DNA of 64,000 nucleotides from Saprospirales bacterium GYS_P2D (GTDB lineage Bacteria > Bacteroidota > Bacteroidia > Chitinophagales > Saprospiraceae). The notes below the pieces were generated by a model. That model worked only from the letters and a program-made list of their open reading frames with translations, did not search any database and was not told the origin of the DNA. The position numbers and the translations under genes were made by a program. Shown piece by piece: positions 26,084-35,683 of the stretch; position 1 is the stretch's first letter; every line of letters starts with the position of its first letter. The stretch spans positions 923,586 to 987,585 of the forward strand of contig WUUP01000001.1 of assembly GCA_009833045.1 (NCBI GenBank). The letters are read 5' to 3'.

Positions 26084-27733
26084 CTATAGGGATATCCCTC
26101 TTTTCCAAGGGATGAAGTCATCTTGACCTAATATTTCGGCTTTAGTCTGCTCTCCATTGGCTACCGATATAAGTAGCTCGAGTAGCTCTTCTCCTTTCGT
26201 CTGTATTGAGTCTTCGCCAGATATGATCGTGCCAGCATTGATATCTATGATATCTGACATACGCTCCGCCAGTTTGGTATTCGATGCCATTTTCAGGGTA
26301 GGTGTGATAGCATTGCCTGTAGGTGTACCGAGCCCAGTGGTGAATACGATCAGATTAGCTCCAGATCCAGCCAATCCTGTAGTACTCTCCACATCGTTGC
26401 CAGGAGTACATAGTAGATTTAATCCTGGAGATTCTGCCTGCTCTGTATAGTCCAGTACGGCCTTGACCGGTGAGGTTCCTCCTTTTTTAGCAGCACCAGC
26501 AGACTTCATCGCATCTGTGATTAGGCCATCTTTGATGTTTCCTGGTGAGGGGTTCATATGAAATCCCGAACCGGCGTCTTCTGCACGCTGTGCATAGCGA
26601 GACATGATAGTGGCAAATTTCTCAGCTTGATCATCCGTCTCACAGCGATTGATTAGCTCTTGCTCGACACCATTGAGCTCTGGAAACTCAGATAAAATCG
26701 CTTTGCCTCCTAAGGCCACTAACAAATCCGAAGTATATCCTAAAGCGGGATTTGCCGAAATACCGGAGAAACCATCAGATCCTCCACATTCCAGCCCCAA
26801 GGTAAGATGCTTGAGTGGCGCAGGTTTTCGTTCTATTTTATTGGCTATAGTGAGTCCTACGAAAGTCTTTTTCACAGCCTCAGCTAAAAAGTCTCGCTCT
26901 GAGACGCTCTGCTGTTGCTCCAGCATATAGACAGGCTTATCCATATCAGGAGCGATAGCCGCTAAGGCTCCTTCTAATATGGGTATTTGCGCATTTTGAC
27001 AGCCCAGACTGAGGACCGTCGCACCAGCAACATTTGGATGTGCTATATATCCTGCTAAGAGCCGACAGAGCACCTCAGAGTCTTGGCGTATGCCTCCGCA
27101 TCCACCTTGATGAACTAAAAACTTAATACCATCCACATTGCTAAATACTCGAGATGACTCCTCTGACCGACCATCTGTGATGACATCACTACTCAGTAAA
27201 GCATCAGTATCTGCTCCTTGCTGATAAGCATTGATCAGGGCATCTATATCAATGATCTGCTTTGGCTCAGGAGCGTATCCGAGCTTTGACAGCATGATCT
27301 CTTCTATCGTTTTGATATTGCGATTTTCGCAAAACACCAGCGGCACGACCAACCAATAGTTTCTCGTACCCACTGATCCGTCAGCCCTGTGATATCCGAA
27401 GAATGTGCGATCAGCGAATCTGCTAATATCAGGTCGAGTCCAATCGAGTTTGGCTTGGCGCTCCGCATATCCATCAGTCGAGTGCCCCACATTATCTATG
27501 GTAATTCGAGCACCTTGAGGTATAGCCTTTAGTGCTTTACCGATCGTCACACCATACATGACGATGCGATCACCTGTATCAAAATGCCTTTCGGCAAATT
27601 TGTGTTTGGTAGGGATATCTTCTGCTATGGTATAGGAGACCCCATCGAGGGTGACTGATTCTCCTTTCTTGAGATCAGCGATAGCTACGATGAGATTGTC
27701 CTCTGCCTGTACCTTGAGTATCTTCTGCTTCAT
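26084..27733 (-). CDS. uxaA: Altronate dehydratase
   Basis: 549 residues, the full-length form: an N-terminal SAF domain (residues about 1-95) joined to the D-galactarate dehydratase/altronate hydrolase body. Signatures include GTRNYW, HQGGCGG and GLECGGSDGFSGI. It dehydrates D-altronate to 2-keto-3-deoxy-D-gluconate, an iron-dependent reaction. The ATG lies 34 bases after the TRAP dctM stop. Confidence 0.95.
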   Translation of the reverse strand: MKQKILKVQAEDNLIVAIADLKKGESVTLDGVSYTIAEDIPTKHKFAERHFDTGDRIVMYGVTIGKALKAIPQGARITIDNVGHSTDGYAERQAKLDWTRPDISRFADRTFFGYHRADGSVGTRNYWLVVPLVFCENRNIKTIEEIMLSKLGYAPEPKQIIDIDALINAYQQGADTDALLSSDVITDGRSEESSRVFSNVDGIKFLVHQGGCGGIRQDSEVLCRLLAGYIAHPNVAGATVLSLGCQNAQIPILEGALAAIAPDMDKPVYMLEQQQSVSERDFLAEAVKKTFVGLTIANKIERKPAPLKHLTLGLECGGSDGFSGISANPALGYTSDLLVALGGKAILSEFPELNGVEQELINRCETDDQAEKFATIMSRYAQRAEDAGSGFHMNPSPGNIKDGLITDAMKSAGAAKKGGTSPVKAVLDYTEQAESPGLNLLCTPGNDVESTTGLAGSGANLIVFTTGLGTPTGNAITPTLKMASNTKLAERMSDIIDINAGTIISGEDSIQTKGEELLELLISVANGEQTKAEILGQDDFIPWKRGISL

Positions 27734-27767
27734 TTTTAGTAATCGATTATTGCTCAGTGCCTATACT

Positions 27768-29054
27768 CTAAAAGCCAAAGAGTCTCGGTAACCAAAGAGT
27801 CAACTCCGGTATGTAGGTCACTAACATCAAAGACACAATCATCGCAATGAACAGGGGTAATAATGGTCGGATGACCTTCTGTATGGTCGTCTCAGCTACT
27901 CCTACTCCGACAAACAAGACTGAGCCAACGGGTGGAGTACATAATCCGATACAAAGGTTGAGCACCATGATGATACCAAAATGTGTAGGATCCATGCCAA
28001 GATTAGTCACTACTGGCAAGAATATCGGCGTGAAAATCAAGACAGCTGGCGTCATATCCATGAAGATCCCAACAAATAGAAGCAGGAGATTGATGATGAA
28101 TAGGATCACTATCTTGTTATCACTGATGGATAGCATGAACTCTGTGATATTCTGAGGGATATTCTCATAGGCCATGATCCACGACATACTCATCGAGGTG
28201 CCGATGAGGAGCATTACTATAGCCGTCGTCGCTACCGCTCCTAAGAATATCTCAGGCAAATCACTCATCCCAATCTCTCTATAGATGAATGTCAATATCA
28301 AACAATAAAGTACTGCTACTGCTGATGCTTCTGTCGCTGTGAATATACCCGCTACGATACCTCCGATCACTACGATCAAAAGCAATAGACTCGGGAAAGC
28401 ATCGACAAAAGTCTTGATAATCGTGCGAAACTCAGTCCGCTCTCCTGCTGGAAAATTGCGATACTTTGACCAGATGGCTGCCGTGATCATCAGCATGAGA
28501 CCTGTCAACAGACCAGGGATATAGCCAGCCAAGAACAATGCCGCTATCGACACACCTCCACTCGCTAATGAGTATACGATCAAAATATTACTCGGGGGTA
28601 TAATGAGTCCAGTCGTCCCAGAGGTCACATTGACAGCCACCCCAAATTCTTTAGAATATCCGGCTTTCTCCATCTCTCCACCGAGCATCGTACCCAGTGC
28701 TGATACTGCGGCTACCGATGATCCCGATATAGCCCCAAAGAGCATCGCCGCTATGATATTGACATGAGCGAGACCTCCTGGCAGTGCTCCGACCAGCGAT
28801 TTTGCGAAAGCCACTAATCGCCTGGCAATGCCTCCTCGATTCATAATCTGACCTGCCAAAACAAAAAATGGTATCGCTAATAGTGAAAAACTATCTAATC
28901 CCGTAGCCATACGCTGAGCGACAGTAGTCAGAGCGGGTAGTGTCGGAATACTGACTAACATGGTACAGATACTACTGATCCCGATAGACCATGCGATCGG
29001 CACTCCTATAGCTATCAATAAGATGAAGGTTAATACTAATATCAGTACTTCCAT
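27768..29054 (-). CDS. dctM: TRAP transporter large permease (DctM)
   Basis: 428 residues, about 12 membrane helices. The family pattern is visible: start of helix 2 near AIPFFVLAGQIMNRGG, then GALPGGLAH, AISGSSVAAVSALG and LNLCIGLCTPPVG. It is the sodium-coupled translocation subunit. With DctQ two bases upstream and DctP before it, it forms one complete TRAP system in the middle of the uronate genes. Confidence 0.95.
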   Translation of the reverse strand: MEVLILVLTFILLIAIGVPIAWSIGISSICTMLVSIPTLPALTTVAQRMATGLDSFSLLAIPFFVLAGQIMNRGGIARRLVAFAKSLVGALPGGLAHVNIIAAMLFGAISGSSVAAVSALGTMLGGEMEKAGYSKEFGVAVNVTSGTTGLIIPPSNILIVYSLASGGVSIAALFLAGYIPGLLTGLMLMITAAIWSKYRNFPAGERTEFRTIIKTFVDAFPSLLLLIVVIGGIVAGIFTATEASAVAVLYCLILTFIYREIGMSDLPEIFLGAVATTAIVMLLIGTSMSMSWIMAYENIPQNITEFMLSISDNKIVILFIINLLLLFVGIFMDMTPAVLIFTPIFLPVVTNLGMDPTHFGIIMVLNLCIGLCTPPVGSVLFVGVGVAETTIQKVIRPLLPLFIAMIVSLMLVTYIPELTLWLPRLFGF

Positions 29055-29056
29055 AG

Positions 29057-29530
29057 CTATGAGGATTTAGATTGTGATAGACGTTGTGATAGTTCGTGCA
29101 GCTTATAGTACACGATGAGTATGCCGCTGATCGGCAGGATCATATAGACGAGTGACATCGGTATCCGTAGAGCTGCTGATAGCTGTCCCAGATTATTAGT
29201 CAGTATCATCAGCCGTGCCCCACCTACTATGAGTATCGCTGTAGCGAATAAAATGACGATCGCACTGATGAGTATGGTGAGTTTTCGCTGATTAGCAGGA
29301 GACAGCTTGGGCATCAATAGATCTATGGCTAAGTGCATACCTTGTCCCGAGGCATATGCTGCGCCCAATAGGCCTATCCAAATAAGTAAAAATCGAGCTA
29401 ACTCCTCAGACCAATCTGCCTGACTGCCAAAGGCATATCGAGTTAAGACGCCCCAGAGTACATCCAGGGTCATCAGGACCATCAGCACGACTAATACATG
29501 CCCTAAATATTTGTCTATAGTTGCTTTCAT
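29057..29530 (-). CDS. dctQ: TRAP transporter small permease (DctQ)
   Basis: 157 residues with four membrane helices and the family segment WSEELARFLLIWIGLLGAA in the second helix. It joins the large subunit in the inner-membrane complex. The gaps to dctP (12 bases) and dctM (2 bases) indicate one translation unit. Confidence 0.93.
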   Translation of the reverse strand: MKATIDKYLGHVLVVLMVLMTLDVLWGVLTRYAFGSQADWSEELARFLLIWIGLLGAAYASGQGMHLAIDLLMPKLSPANQRKLTILISAIVILFATAILIVGGARLMILTNNLGQLSAALRIPMSLVYMILPISGILIVYYKLHELSQRLSQSKSS

Positions 29531-29542
29531 ACTTCTTCTGAT

Positions 29543-30523
29543 TTATTCTACAGCCTGTATTTCTTTTATCAATTGGTACTTCTCCGGTTGATCTTTATAG
29601 TCTTCAAACATGGCTGCTGTCATCTCTGCGAATTTGGATTTGTCAGGGCGAGTCACCTTGACACCAGCGGCAGTGACTGCATCGAGCGCCTCCTGCTCGG
29701 CCTCTTTCCATAGTTTTCGTTGATAGATTTTAGCTGCATCGGCAGCATCCTGCACCCATTTTTTTTCCTGATCAGATAGACTATTCCACGCTTCTGTCCC
29801 TATGACTAATATATCTGGGACAGCAGTATGCTCATTGAGGCTGTAGTACTTGCACACTTCATAGTGGCGAGATAGATAAAAGCTGGGAGGATTATTTTCT
29901 GCTCCATCTACCACACCCTGCTGCAGAGCTGTGTATAGCTCACCCCAAGAGATAGGAGTCGGAGCACCTCCGAGTGATCGGACGAGATTCATCGCTGTGA
30001 CACTTTCTTGGACTCGAATTTTTTTACCATCGAGATCAGCTGGCTCATCGATAGGCTCCTTGGCATAAAATGATCGATATCCTGCATCAAAATAGGTCAA
30101 GCCTCTTAGCCTATACTTTTCACTTTGGATAAGTAGCTTTTTACCCACTTCTCCGTCTTGCACTTTATAGTTGTGATCACGATCTCTGAATATGTAGGGC
30201 AAGCTAAAGACTTGAATATTAGGTGCGAAGTTTTCCATGACGGCGGCAGAGACCTTTGTCATGGCAAGGCTCCCGATCTGTATGAGCTCGAGGCACTGTC
30301 TCTCAGTACCGAGCTGCTGACTGGGATAGATCTCTATCTGTAGCTTGCCTCCAGACTCTGCAGCCACCTGCTCCGCCATATACTCCATCCCGAGATGCAC
30401 AGGGTGCTTAGTGTCGAGACTGTGTGCCAGTTTGAGCACACGATTTCCTCCACTATTATCACATCCAGCGAGGATAGTGATCAGTAGGAGTATAGGCAGT
30501 AGTCGTAGATAGCTTTGAGTCAT
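29543..30523 (-). CDS. dctP: TRAP substrate-binding protein, lipoprotein form
   Basis: 326 residues. A lipoprotein signal ends at Cys21 (LAGCDN), so the protein is tethered instead of free in the periplasm. The DctP fold is clear: LAHSLDTKHPVH, GGKLQIEIYPSQQLG, and KIRVQES holding the Arg that grips the ligand's carboxylate, then GVVDGAENNP. Because uronate genes surround it, the ligand is probably galacturonate, its unsaturated form, or a short oligogalacturonide; this is inference. It starts five bases after the kdgA stop. Confidence 0.92.
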   Translation of the reverse strand: MTQSYLRLLPILLLITILAGCDNSGGNRVLKLAHSLDTKHPVHLGMEYMAEQVAAESGGKLQIEIYPSQQLGTERQCLELIQIGSLAMTKVSAAVMENFAPNIQVFSLPYIFRDRDHNYKVQDGEVGKKLLIQSEKYRLRGLTYFDAGYRSFYAKEPIDEPADLDGKKIRVQESVTAMNLVRSLGGAPTPISWGELYTALQQGVVDGAENNPPSFYLSRHYEVCKYYSLNEHTAVPDILVIGTEAWNSLSDQEKKWVQDAADAAKIYQRKLWKEAEQEALDAVTAAGVKVTRPDKSKFAEMTAAMFEDYKDQPEKYQLIKEIQAVE

Positions 30524-30528
30524 CGGGA

Positions 30529-31197
30529 TTATTTTTTCAGTGTGGCTATGAGAGCGAGGGTATCAGCTACTCGTTGTTTTAGCTTGTCAAAATCTTTATT
30601 ATCGAGGATATCTTTGGAGATCATCTGAGAGCCCATCCCTACACAGGTGACACCCGCATCAAACCATCCTTTGAGATTTTCCGCAGTAGGCGACACTCCT
30701 CCGGTAGGCATGATATTAGTCCATGGCTGCGGACCTTTGATCGCCTTGATAAATCCCGGGCCGTAGGTCCCTCCTGGGAATAGCTTAACTAACTCACATC
30801 CGAGCTCCTCCGCTCTGCAGATCTCTGTGAGTGATCCACATCCTGGCGACCAGAGCACTTTTCGGCGATTGCAAGCAAAAGCGATATCCTCTCTGAGTGC
30901 CGGAGTGACTACGAAATTAGCTCCCGTCTGCATGTATATACTTGCCGTGCCCGGATCTGTGATCGAGCCTACTCCGAGTATCATTTCTGGCAGCTCAGCT
31001 TCGCAGTATTTATTGAGCTCTGCGAATACTTCATGTGCGTAGTCTCCACGATTAGTAAATTCTAATAATCTTGCTCCGCCTTCATAGCAAGCTTTTAGTA
31101 CTTGCTTGCCGAGCTCTACATCTTTGTGGTAGAACAAGGGAACCATCCCTTGCTCTGCCATCTTATGAAAAACATCTATTCTATTAAATCTTGCCAT
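30529..31197 (-). CDS. kdgA: KDPG aldolase (2-keto-3-deoxy-6-phosphogluconate aldolase)
   Basis: 222 residues, class I aldolase. Glu46 lies in LLEFTNR and the Schiff-base lysine is Lys138 in LVKLFPGG; PTGGV binds phosphate. It splits KDPG into pyruvate and glyceraldehyde-3-phosphate, the final step where both uronate branches enter central metabolism. It is 21 bases downstream of kdgK. Confidence 0.94.
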   Translation of the reverse strand: MARFNRIDVFHKMAEQGMVPLFYHKDVELGKQVLKACYEGGARLLEFTNRGDYAHEVFAELNKYCEAELPEMILGVGSITDPGTASIYMQTGANFVVTPALREDIAFACNRRKVLWSPGCGSLTEICRAEELGCELVKLFPGGTYGPGFIKAIKGPQPWTNIMPTGGVSPTAENLKGWFDAGVTCVGMGSQMISKDILDNKDFDKLKQRVADTLALIATLKK

Positions 31198-31218
31198 TTT
31201 CTTTTTCTCTTCTTGAAT

Positions 31219-32256
31219 TTATCTACTCACACGACCACTGGCGTCTCCACTCATGAGTTTGAGTACTTCGTCTACTGTGGACAGATTAGCATCTCCATAG
31301 ATCGTATGCTTCAGACATGATGCCGCTACAGCGAAATCTAATGCCTTCTGATCATCCTCCGGCCATGTCAACAATCCATAGATCAATCCTCCCATGAAGC
31401 TATCTCCACCTCCGACTCGATCTACGATATGCGTGATCTGATAGGTCGGTGCCTCATATAGCGTCTCGCCATCGTAGAGTACTCCTGACCAAGAATTGTG
31501 CGAAGCACTGATCGATCCACGTAGAGTCGTGATTACTTTTTTTGCCCTCGGAAACATCTCCATCAGCTGCTTGAGCACAGAGAGATACGACTGGGCATCG
31601 ACAGAGTGCCCCTGTGTCACATCTACATTTTCTGGATGTAGTCCAAAGTGCTTTTCGGCATCTTCTTCATTACCGAGGATGATATCACAGCCTTCGACGA
31701 GTGCCGGCATGATCTCACCAGGCTCCTTGCCATATTTCCAAAGCTTCTTACGATAGTTGAGATCTGTGGATACGGTGACACCCATTTTATTCGCTGTCTG
31801 GATCGCCTCGAGGCATGCGTCCGCAGCGCCTTGAGATAGAGCAGGCGTGATACCTGTCCAATGAAACCAAGAAGCATCCTTGAAGACTTCCTCCCAGTCA
31901 ATCATACCGGCCTCGATGCTCTCCATACCGCTATGAGCTCTGTCATAGACCACCTTACTGCCTCTCGATACAGCACCGATCTCAAGGAAGTAGATACCTA
32001 ATCGCTCACCACCTCGGATGACATGCGAGGTGCCGACATTACGCTTGCGCATCTCCATGAGTGCACACTCTCCGATATCGTTTTGTGGGAGTCGAGTGAC
32101 GAATTCTGTGGGTAGGCCATAATTAGCTAATGAGACAGCTACATTACTCTCCCCACCTCCATATATGACATCAAATTGATTAGCCTGGCTAAAGCGCTTC
32201 CATCCTGGTGGTGTCAGCCTGAGCATGATCTCTCCGAATGTTACTATCTTTTTCAT
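31219..32256 (-). CDS. kdgK: 2-Keto-3-deoxygluconate kinase (PfkB family)
   Basis: 345 residues. The PfkB-family N-terminal GGGESNVAVSLANYG and the catalytic C-terminal DRVGGGDSFMGGLIYG are present. It phosphorylates KDG to KDPG with ATP. KDG is the shared product of UxaA and KduD, both encoded here, so this is the meeting point of the saturated and unsaturated uronate branches. Confidence 0.94.
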   Translation of the reverse strand: MKKIVTFGEIMLRLTPPGWKRFSQANQFDVIYGGGESNVAVSLANYGLPTEFVTRLPQNDIGECALMEMRKRNVGTSHVIRGGERLGIYFLEIGAVSRGSKVVYDRAHSGMESIEAGMIDWEEVFKDASWFHWTGITPALSQGAADACLEAIQTANKMGVTVSTDLNYRKKLWKYGKEPGEIMPALVEGCDIILGNEEDAEKHFGLHPENVDVTQGHSVDAQSYLSVLKQLMEMFPRAKKVITTLRGSISASHNSWSGVLYDGETLYEAPTYQITHIVDRVGGGDSFMGGLIYGLLTWPEDDQKALDFAVAASCLKHTIYGDANLSTVDEVLKLMSGDASGRVSR

Positions 32257-32298
32257 GAGTCCTTTTACTTTTTACTCTTTTGTTTGATTTGTTGAAAT

Positions 32299-33705
32299 TT
32301 AGAAATCGAAATAATTTTTAGCATTATAATAGCTGATATCTGCTACTACCTGACCCAGCCACTTTGTATCATTAGGTAGTTCTCCGTTGTGCACGTCACG
32401 ACCTATGAGATTGCAGAGGATTCTACGGAAGTATTCATGTCTTGGAAATGATAAGAAGCTACGACTATCTGTGAGCATCCCGATGAAGCAGCTCAGGACT
32501 CCCATATTAGAGAGCGCATTGATTTGCTTTTCCATTCCATCCTTCTGATCCAAAAACCACCATCCTGAGCCAAACTGCATTTTACCACGGATAGAGCCAT
32601 CATTATAGTTGCCTATCATGGTGGCGATTACTTCGTTGTCTCGAGGATTGAGGTTGTAGAGGATAGTCTTGGCCAGTTTGTTTTCATTGTCCAGTCGATT
32701 GAGTAGTCGAGATAGCGGCACTGCCTGCTCAAAATCTCCTATACTATCAAATCCCGTATCAGGACCGAGCTCTCTGAGCATTCGATCATTATTATTGCGT
32801 AAAGCACCTAAGTGAAACTGCTGCACCCAGCCTCGCTCAGCATAAGCCACTCCGAGTCGATAGAGCACCGCAGACTTATACTGCTCCATCTCATTAGCGG
32901 AGAGTCGTTCTCCTGCTATCTTTCGCTTGAATATGGCCTCCACCTCGTCAACAGTATAGGACTCAGCAGATATCTGATTGAGCCCATGATCTGAAAGTCG
33001 ACATCCATGTGCATGGAAGTAATCCATACGAGACAGCAGAGCCTCTATGAGCTCCTCAAAAGTGCTGATATCTGAGTCAGCCACAGCTCTCAGTTTATCT
33101 ATATATGCGTTATAAGTATCTCGCTCTATGAGGATAGCTGCATCTGGTCTAAATGCCATAGACATCTTCAGATCTGATACCCCTTCTGCCTGCATCTGCT
33201 CATGATATCTCAGATCGTCGGTAGGGTCATCAGTGGTACAGATCACCTCGACATTCATCATCCTGAGCAATCCTCTGGCGCTACCCTTTTTCGTAGCCAA
33301 AAATTCATTAGTCTGTTGATAAATCGATTGCGCAGAATGGCTATTTAAAATCGCATCAATACCAAAATATCTCTGTAATTCAAGATGGGTCCAGTGAAAC
33401 AATGGATTGCGTAAAGTGGACGGAACAGCTTCAGCCCAGCGCAAAAATTTTTCCTCATCAGAGGCATCACCTGTGATATATCGCTCATCAATACCGAGTG
33501 CTCGCATAGCTCTCCACTTATAATGATCACCATACAGCCAAGCCTGTGAGACGTTATCAAACCTTCGATCATTAGCGACCTCTGCAGGTGGTAGATGATT
33601 GTGATAATCTATGATCGGCTGAGGGGCTGCATACTCATGGTATAGGATCTCTGCAGTCTTATTTTCCAGCAAAAAATTGTCATCCAAAAATGGTTTCACA
33701 CTCAT
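32299..33705 (-). CDS. uxaC: Uronate isomerase
   Basis: 468 residues, the usual length. The amidohydrolase-fold signature DYHNHLPPAEVAND near the N-terminus carries the metal-binding His-x-His, and QFHLGALRNNN and DSRSFLSFPRHEYFRR also match the family. It converts D-galacturonate to D-tagaturonate (and glucuronate to fructuronate). It lies 42 bases before kdgK in the same transcript. Confidence 0.95.
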   Translation of the reverse strand: MSVKPFLDDNFLLENKTAEILYHEYAAPQPIIDYHNHLPPAEVANDRRFDNVSQAWLYGDHYKWRAMRALGIDERYITGDASDEEKFLRWAEAVPSTLRNPLFHWTHLELQRYFGIDAILNSHSAQSIYQQTNEFLATKKGSARGLLRMMNVEVICTTDDPTDDLRYHEQMQAEGVSDLKMSMAFRPDAAILIERDTYNAYIDKLRAVADSDISTFEELIEALLSRMDYFHAHGCRLSDHGLNQISAESYTVDEVEAIFKRKIAGERLSANEMEQYKSAVLYRLGVAYAERGWVQQFHLGALRNNNDRMLRELGPDTGFDSIGDFEQAVPLSRLLNRLDNENKLAKTILYNLNPRDNEVIATMIGNYNDGSIRGKMQFGSGWWFLDQKDGMEKQINALSNMGVLSCFIGMLTDSRSFLSFPRHEYFRRILCNLIGRDVHNGELPNDTKWLGQVVADISYYNAKNYFDF

Positions 33706-33756
33706 GTATTAGGTTCATTTGATTTAAGTAATACAGACTGAAAATACATAAGAATT

Positions 33757-34677
33757 TTACCATTCGTCTTGATAGCCAGGCTTGTTGTATATCTCCGCCC
33801 AGTCTCTATGTCCCTCCGTGAAGGATCCTAAGCACCAAGTAAACATAAAATCCACGCTTGGCGGGGCTATTGTATCGTGATATGTGGGTGTAACATTTAT
33901 TGCTACGTCATCGAAAATATGAGCATAGACATTCACTTTTTCTTCTGGCAAAGCACAGTTTTGGAGTACATAGGGCACATCTCCCTCTATATCACTCTCA
34001 CATCTGAAGTGATAGATTTCTTCCTTAGCATTATCTCCTAATCCATGAGGGCCATCAGGTCCATGAAAGTGTGGCGGATAGCTACCGACACCACCTCTAT
34101 TGGCCATATAGGTATCACCAAATAAGAGCCTATTGGCCTGTACATTTTGATCGACTAACTTAAATACTGTACGCTTTGACATAGGACGACGACTGCCCAG
34201 ATCAGCGGCCAGCTCTGTACCCTCGATATCGGTATGCTGTACGAGCTGTACTGGATACTTAGTATGACAGCTTACCGCTTTGAATTCGCTGACATCACAG
34301 TGATCAGCCGTTTCTATTTTAGCTTTGCTATCTACACCGACATATAGCACATCACCCTTATCCAAGATATATGTCTGCCCATTAGCGGTGATGACGACAG
34401 ACCCTCTATTGACATAGTATACGGCTTCTTCATTAGCGAGTTCTCTCTCTACGCTACCTGCTACAGAAAGAAAAATCCGTGACATCCGTAGAAAGGAGAA
34501 AGTAGAATTATCCCCAGTAATGATGTCTTGTACTCCTTCTGCAGGAGATGCATCGAAAGCTTCGACATTTCTGATCACCTTCTTGATAGGGACCATGACC
34601 TGTAGGTCATGTCGTCTACTCTCGGGCGTTTTTTGAGCTGCTTTTTGTGTGGGTCCTATTGTTTTAGGTTGTACCAT
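33757..34677 (-). CDS. IolB/KduI-family cupin isomerase, predicted 5-keto-4-deoxyuronate isomerase
   Basis: 306 residues, bicupin. The metal site PPHFHGPDGPHG (201-212), then EEIYHF (219-224) and His267 before VDFMFTW, follows the layout of 5-deoxyglucuronate isomerase IolB (PPHxH, LEExYY, then a late aromatic stretch) more than classical KduI (CHTH). The first 27 residues are a polar extension not seen in either family. Position between kduD and uxaC, with no inositol genes, points to the KduI reaction: 5-keto-4-deoxyuronate to 2,5-diketo-3-deoxygluconate. Substrate is inferred from context only. Confidence 0.8.
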   Translation of the reverse strand: MVQPKTIGPTQKAAQKTPESRRHDLQVMVPIKKVIRNVEAFDASPAEGVQDIITGDNSTFSFLRMSRIFLSVAGSVERELANEEAVYYVNRGSVVITANGQTYILDKGDVLYVGVDSKAKIETADHCDVSEFKAVSCHTKYPVQLVQHTDIEGTELAADLGSRRPMSKRTVFKLVDQNVQANRLLFGDTYMANRGGVGSYPPHFHGPDGPHGLGDNAKEEIYHFRCESDIEGDVPYVLQNCALPEEKVNVYAHIFDDVAINVTPTYHDTIAPPSVDFMFTWCLGSFTEGHRDWAEIYNKPGYQDEW

Positions 34678-34799
34678 TTTAGTTCTTTATAGGATTCTCT
34701 TAAAAAAAGGATTGTAATGATAGTGTAACAAGTCTCTATCCTACATTCCATTATTATCATTTAGATTTCAATTCTTAACAATGTAGAGAAAATGGCACA

Positions 34800-35561
34800 T
34801 TATCTGGCCATCCATCCTCCATCTACATTGATGATCGTACCATTGACGTAGTCACTCGCTGGAGATGCTAAGAATACTGCTACTCCTGCTAAATCAGCAG
34901 GATCTCCCCAGCGTCCCGCTGGTATTCGATTCGTGATAGCTTCATTGCGCACAGGGTCATCTTGTAGACGCTGCGTGTTATCCGTCTTGAAGTAACCCGG
35001 TGCTATCGCATTCACCTGTATATTATACTGCGCCCACTCATTGGCCAGTGCCTTAGTGACTCCTGCGATACCATGCTTACTGGCAGTATATGCCGGTACT
35101 GTGATCCCACCAGAGTAGGATAGCATAGATGCTGTATTGATGATCTTACCACCACCAGAGGCTATCATATCCTGCCCTACGAGCTGTGATAGATAAAATG
35201 CAGAAGACAGATTGACCTCGATCACTCTATCCCACTCATCCAATGGAAACTCCACCGCTGGGTATCTGGCGATCGTACCTCCATTATTGACTAAGATATC
35301 AAGTCCTCCAGATTCACTTTTGATAGCAGCATACATATCAGCGACTGCTTTTCGATCACTGAGGTCTGCAGCGACGTCCTTAGCTCGGCCACCGAGAGAC
35401 ACTATCTGCTCTACTGTACTGGCTGCACCGCCAGCTCTCGAGCTACTACAGTATACCATAGCACCAGCACCCGCCAGGGCTATAGCTATCGCCTGCCCCA
35501 GTCCTCTACTTGCTCCTGTCACTAATGCGATTTTCCCGTCAAGGGAGAAATTTGCTTTCAT
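34800..35561 (-). CDS. kduD: 2-Dehydro-3-deoxy-D-gluconate 5-dehydrogenase (KduD, SDR family)
   Basis: 253 residues. It is a short-chain dehydrogenase with TGASRGLG binding NAD(P), NNGGT, and the catalytic Tyr-x-x-x-Lys in AYTASKHG. C-terminal VNGTIINVDGGWMAR and PAGRWGDP agree with KduD. It reduces 2,5-diketo-3-deoxygluconate to KDG. The gaps of 122 bases on either side are long for this operon but show no perfect -7 box (TACCTTTC is the closest, upstream). Confidence 0.88.
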   Translation of the reverse strand: MKANFSLDGKIALVTGASRGLGQAIAIALAGAGAMVYCSSSRAGGAASTVEQIVSLGGRAKDVAADLSDRKAVADMYAAIKSESGGLDILVNNGGTIARYPAVEFPLDEWDRVIEVNLSSAFYLSQLVGQDMIASGGGKIINTASMLSYSGGITVPAYTASKHGIAGVTKALANEWAQYNIQVNAIAPGYFKTDNTQRLQDDPVRNEAITNRIPAGRWGDPADLAGVAVFLASPASDYVNGTIINVDGGWMAR

Positions 35562-35683
35562 ATATAGTTTTGTTATCGTCTATTCCTGTTATGACTACCT
35601 ATTATTTGTTCTATTAGCCATAGCGAGTCGCACCGAAAGGTATAAATATCTCTTTCAAGAACCGTTCTGCCCTGTAATACTTA

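Noticed and set aside
24606-26108. Start of uxaB at 26108
   Set aside because: It would use TTG and overlap uxaA by 25 bases; ATG 26060 gives a normal-length tagaturonate reductase.
26084-33705. Alginate or glucuronate locus in place of pectin
   Set aside because: kdg and kdu genes also serve alginate, but there are no alginate lyases, and GH28, CE8, CE12, GH105 and uxaABC all point to galacturonate.
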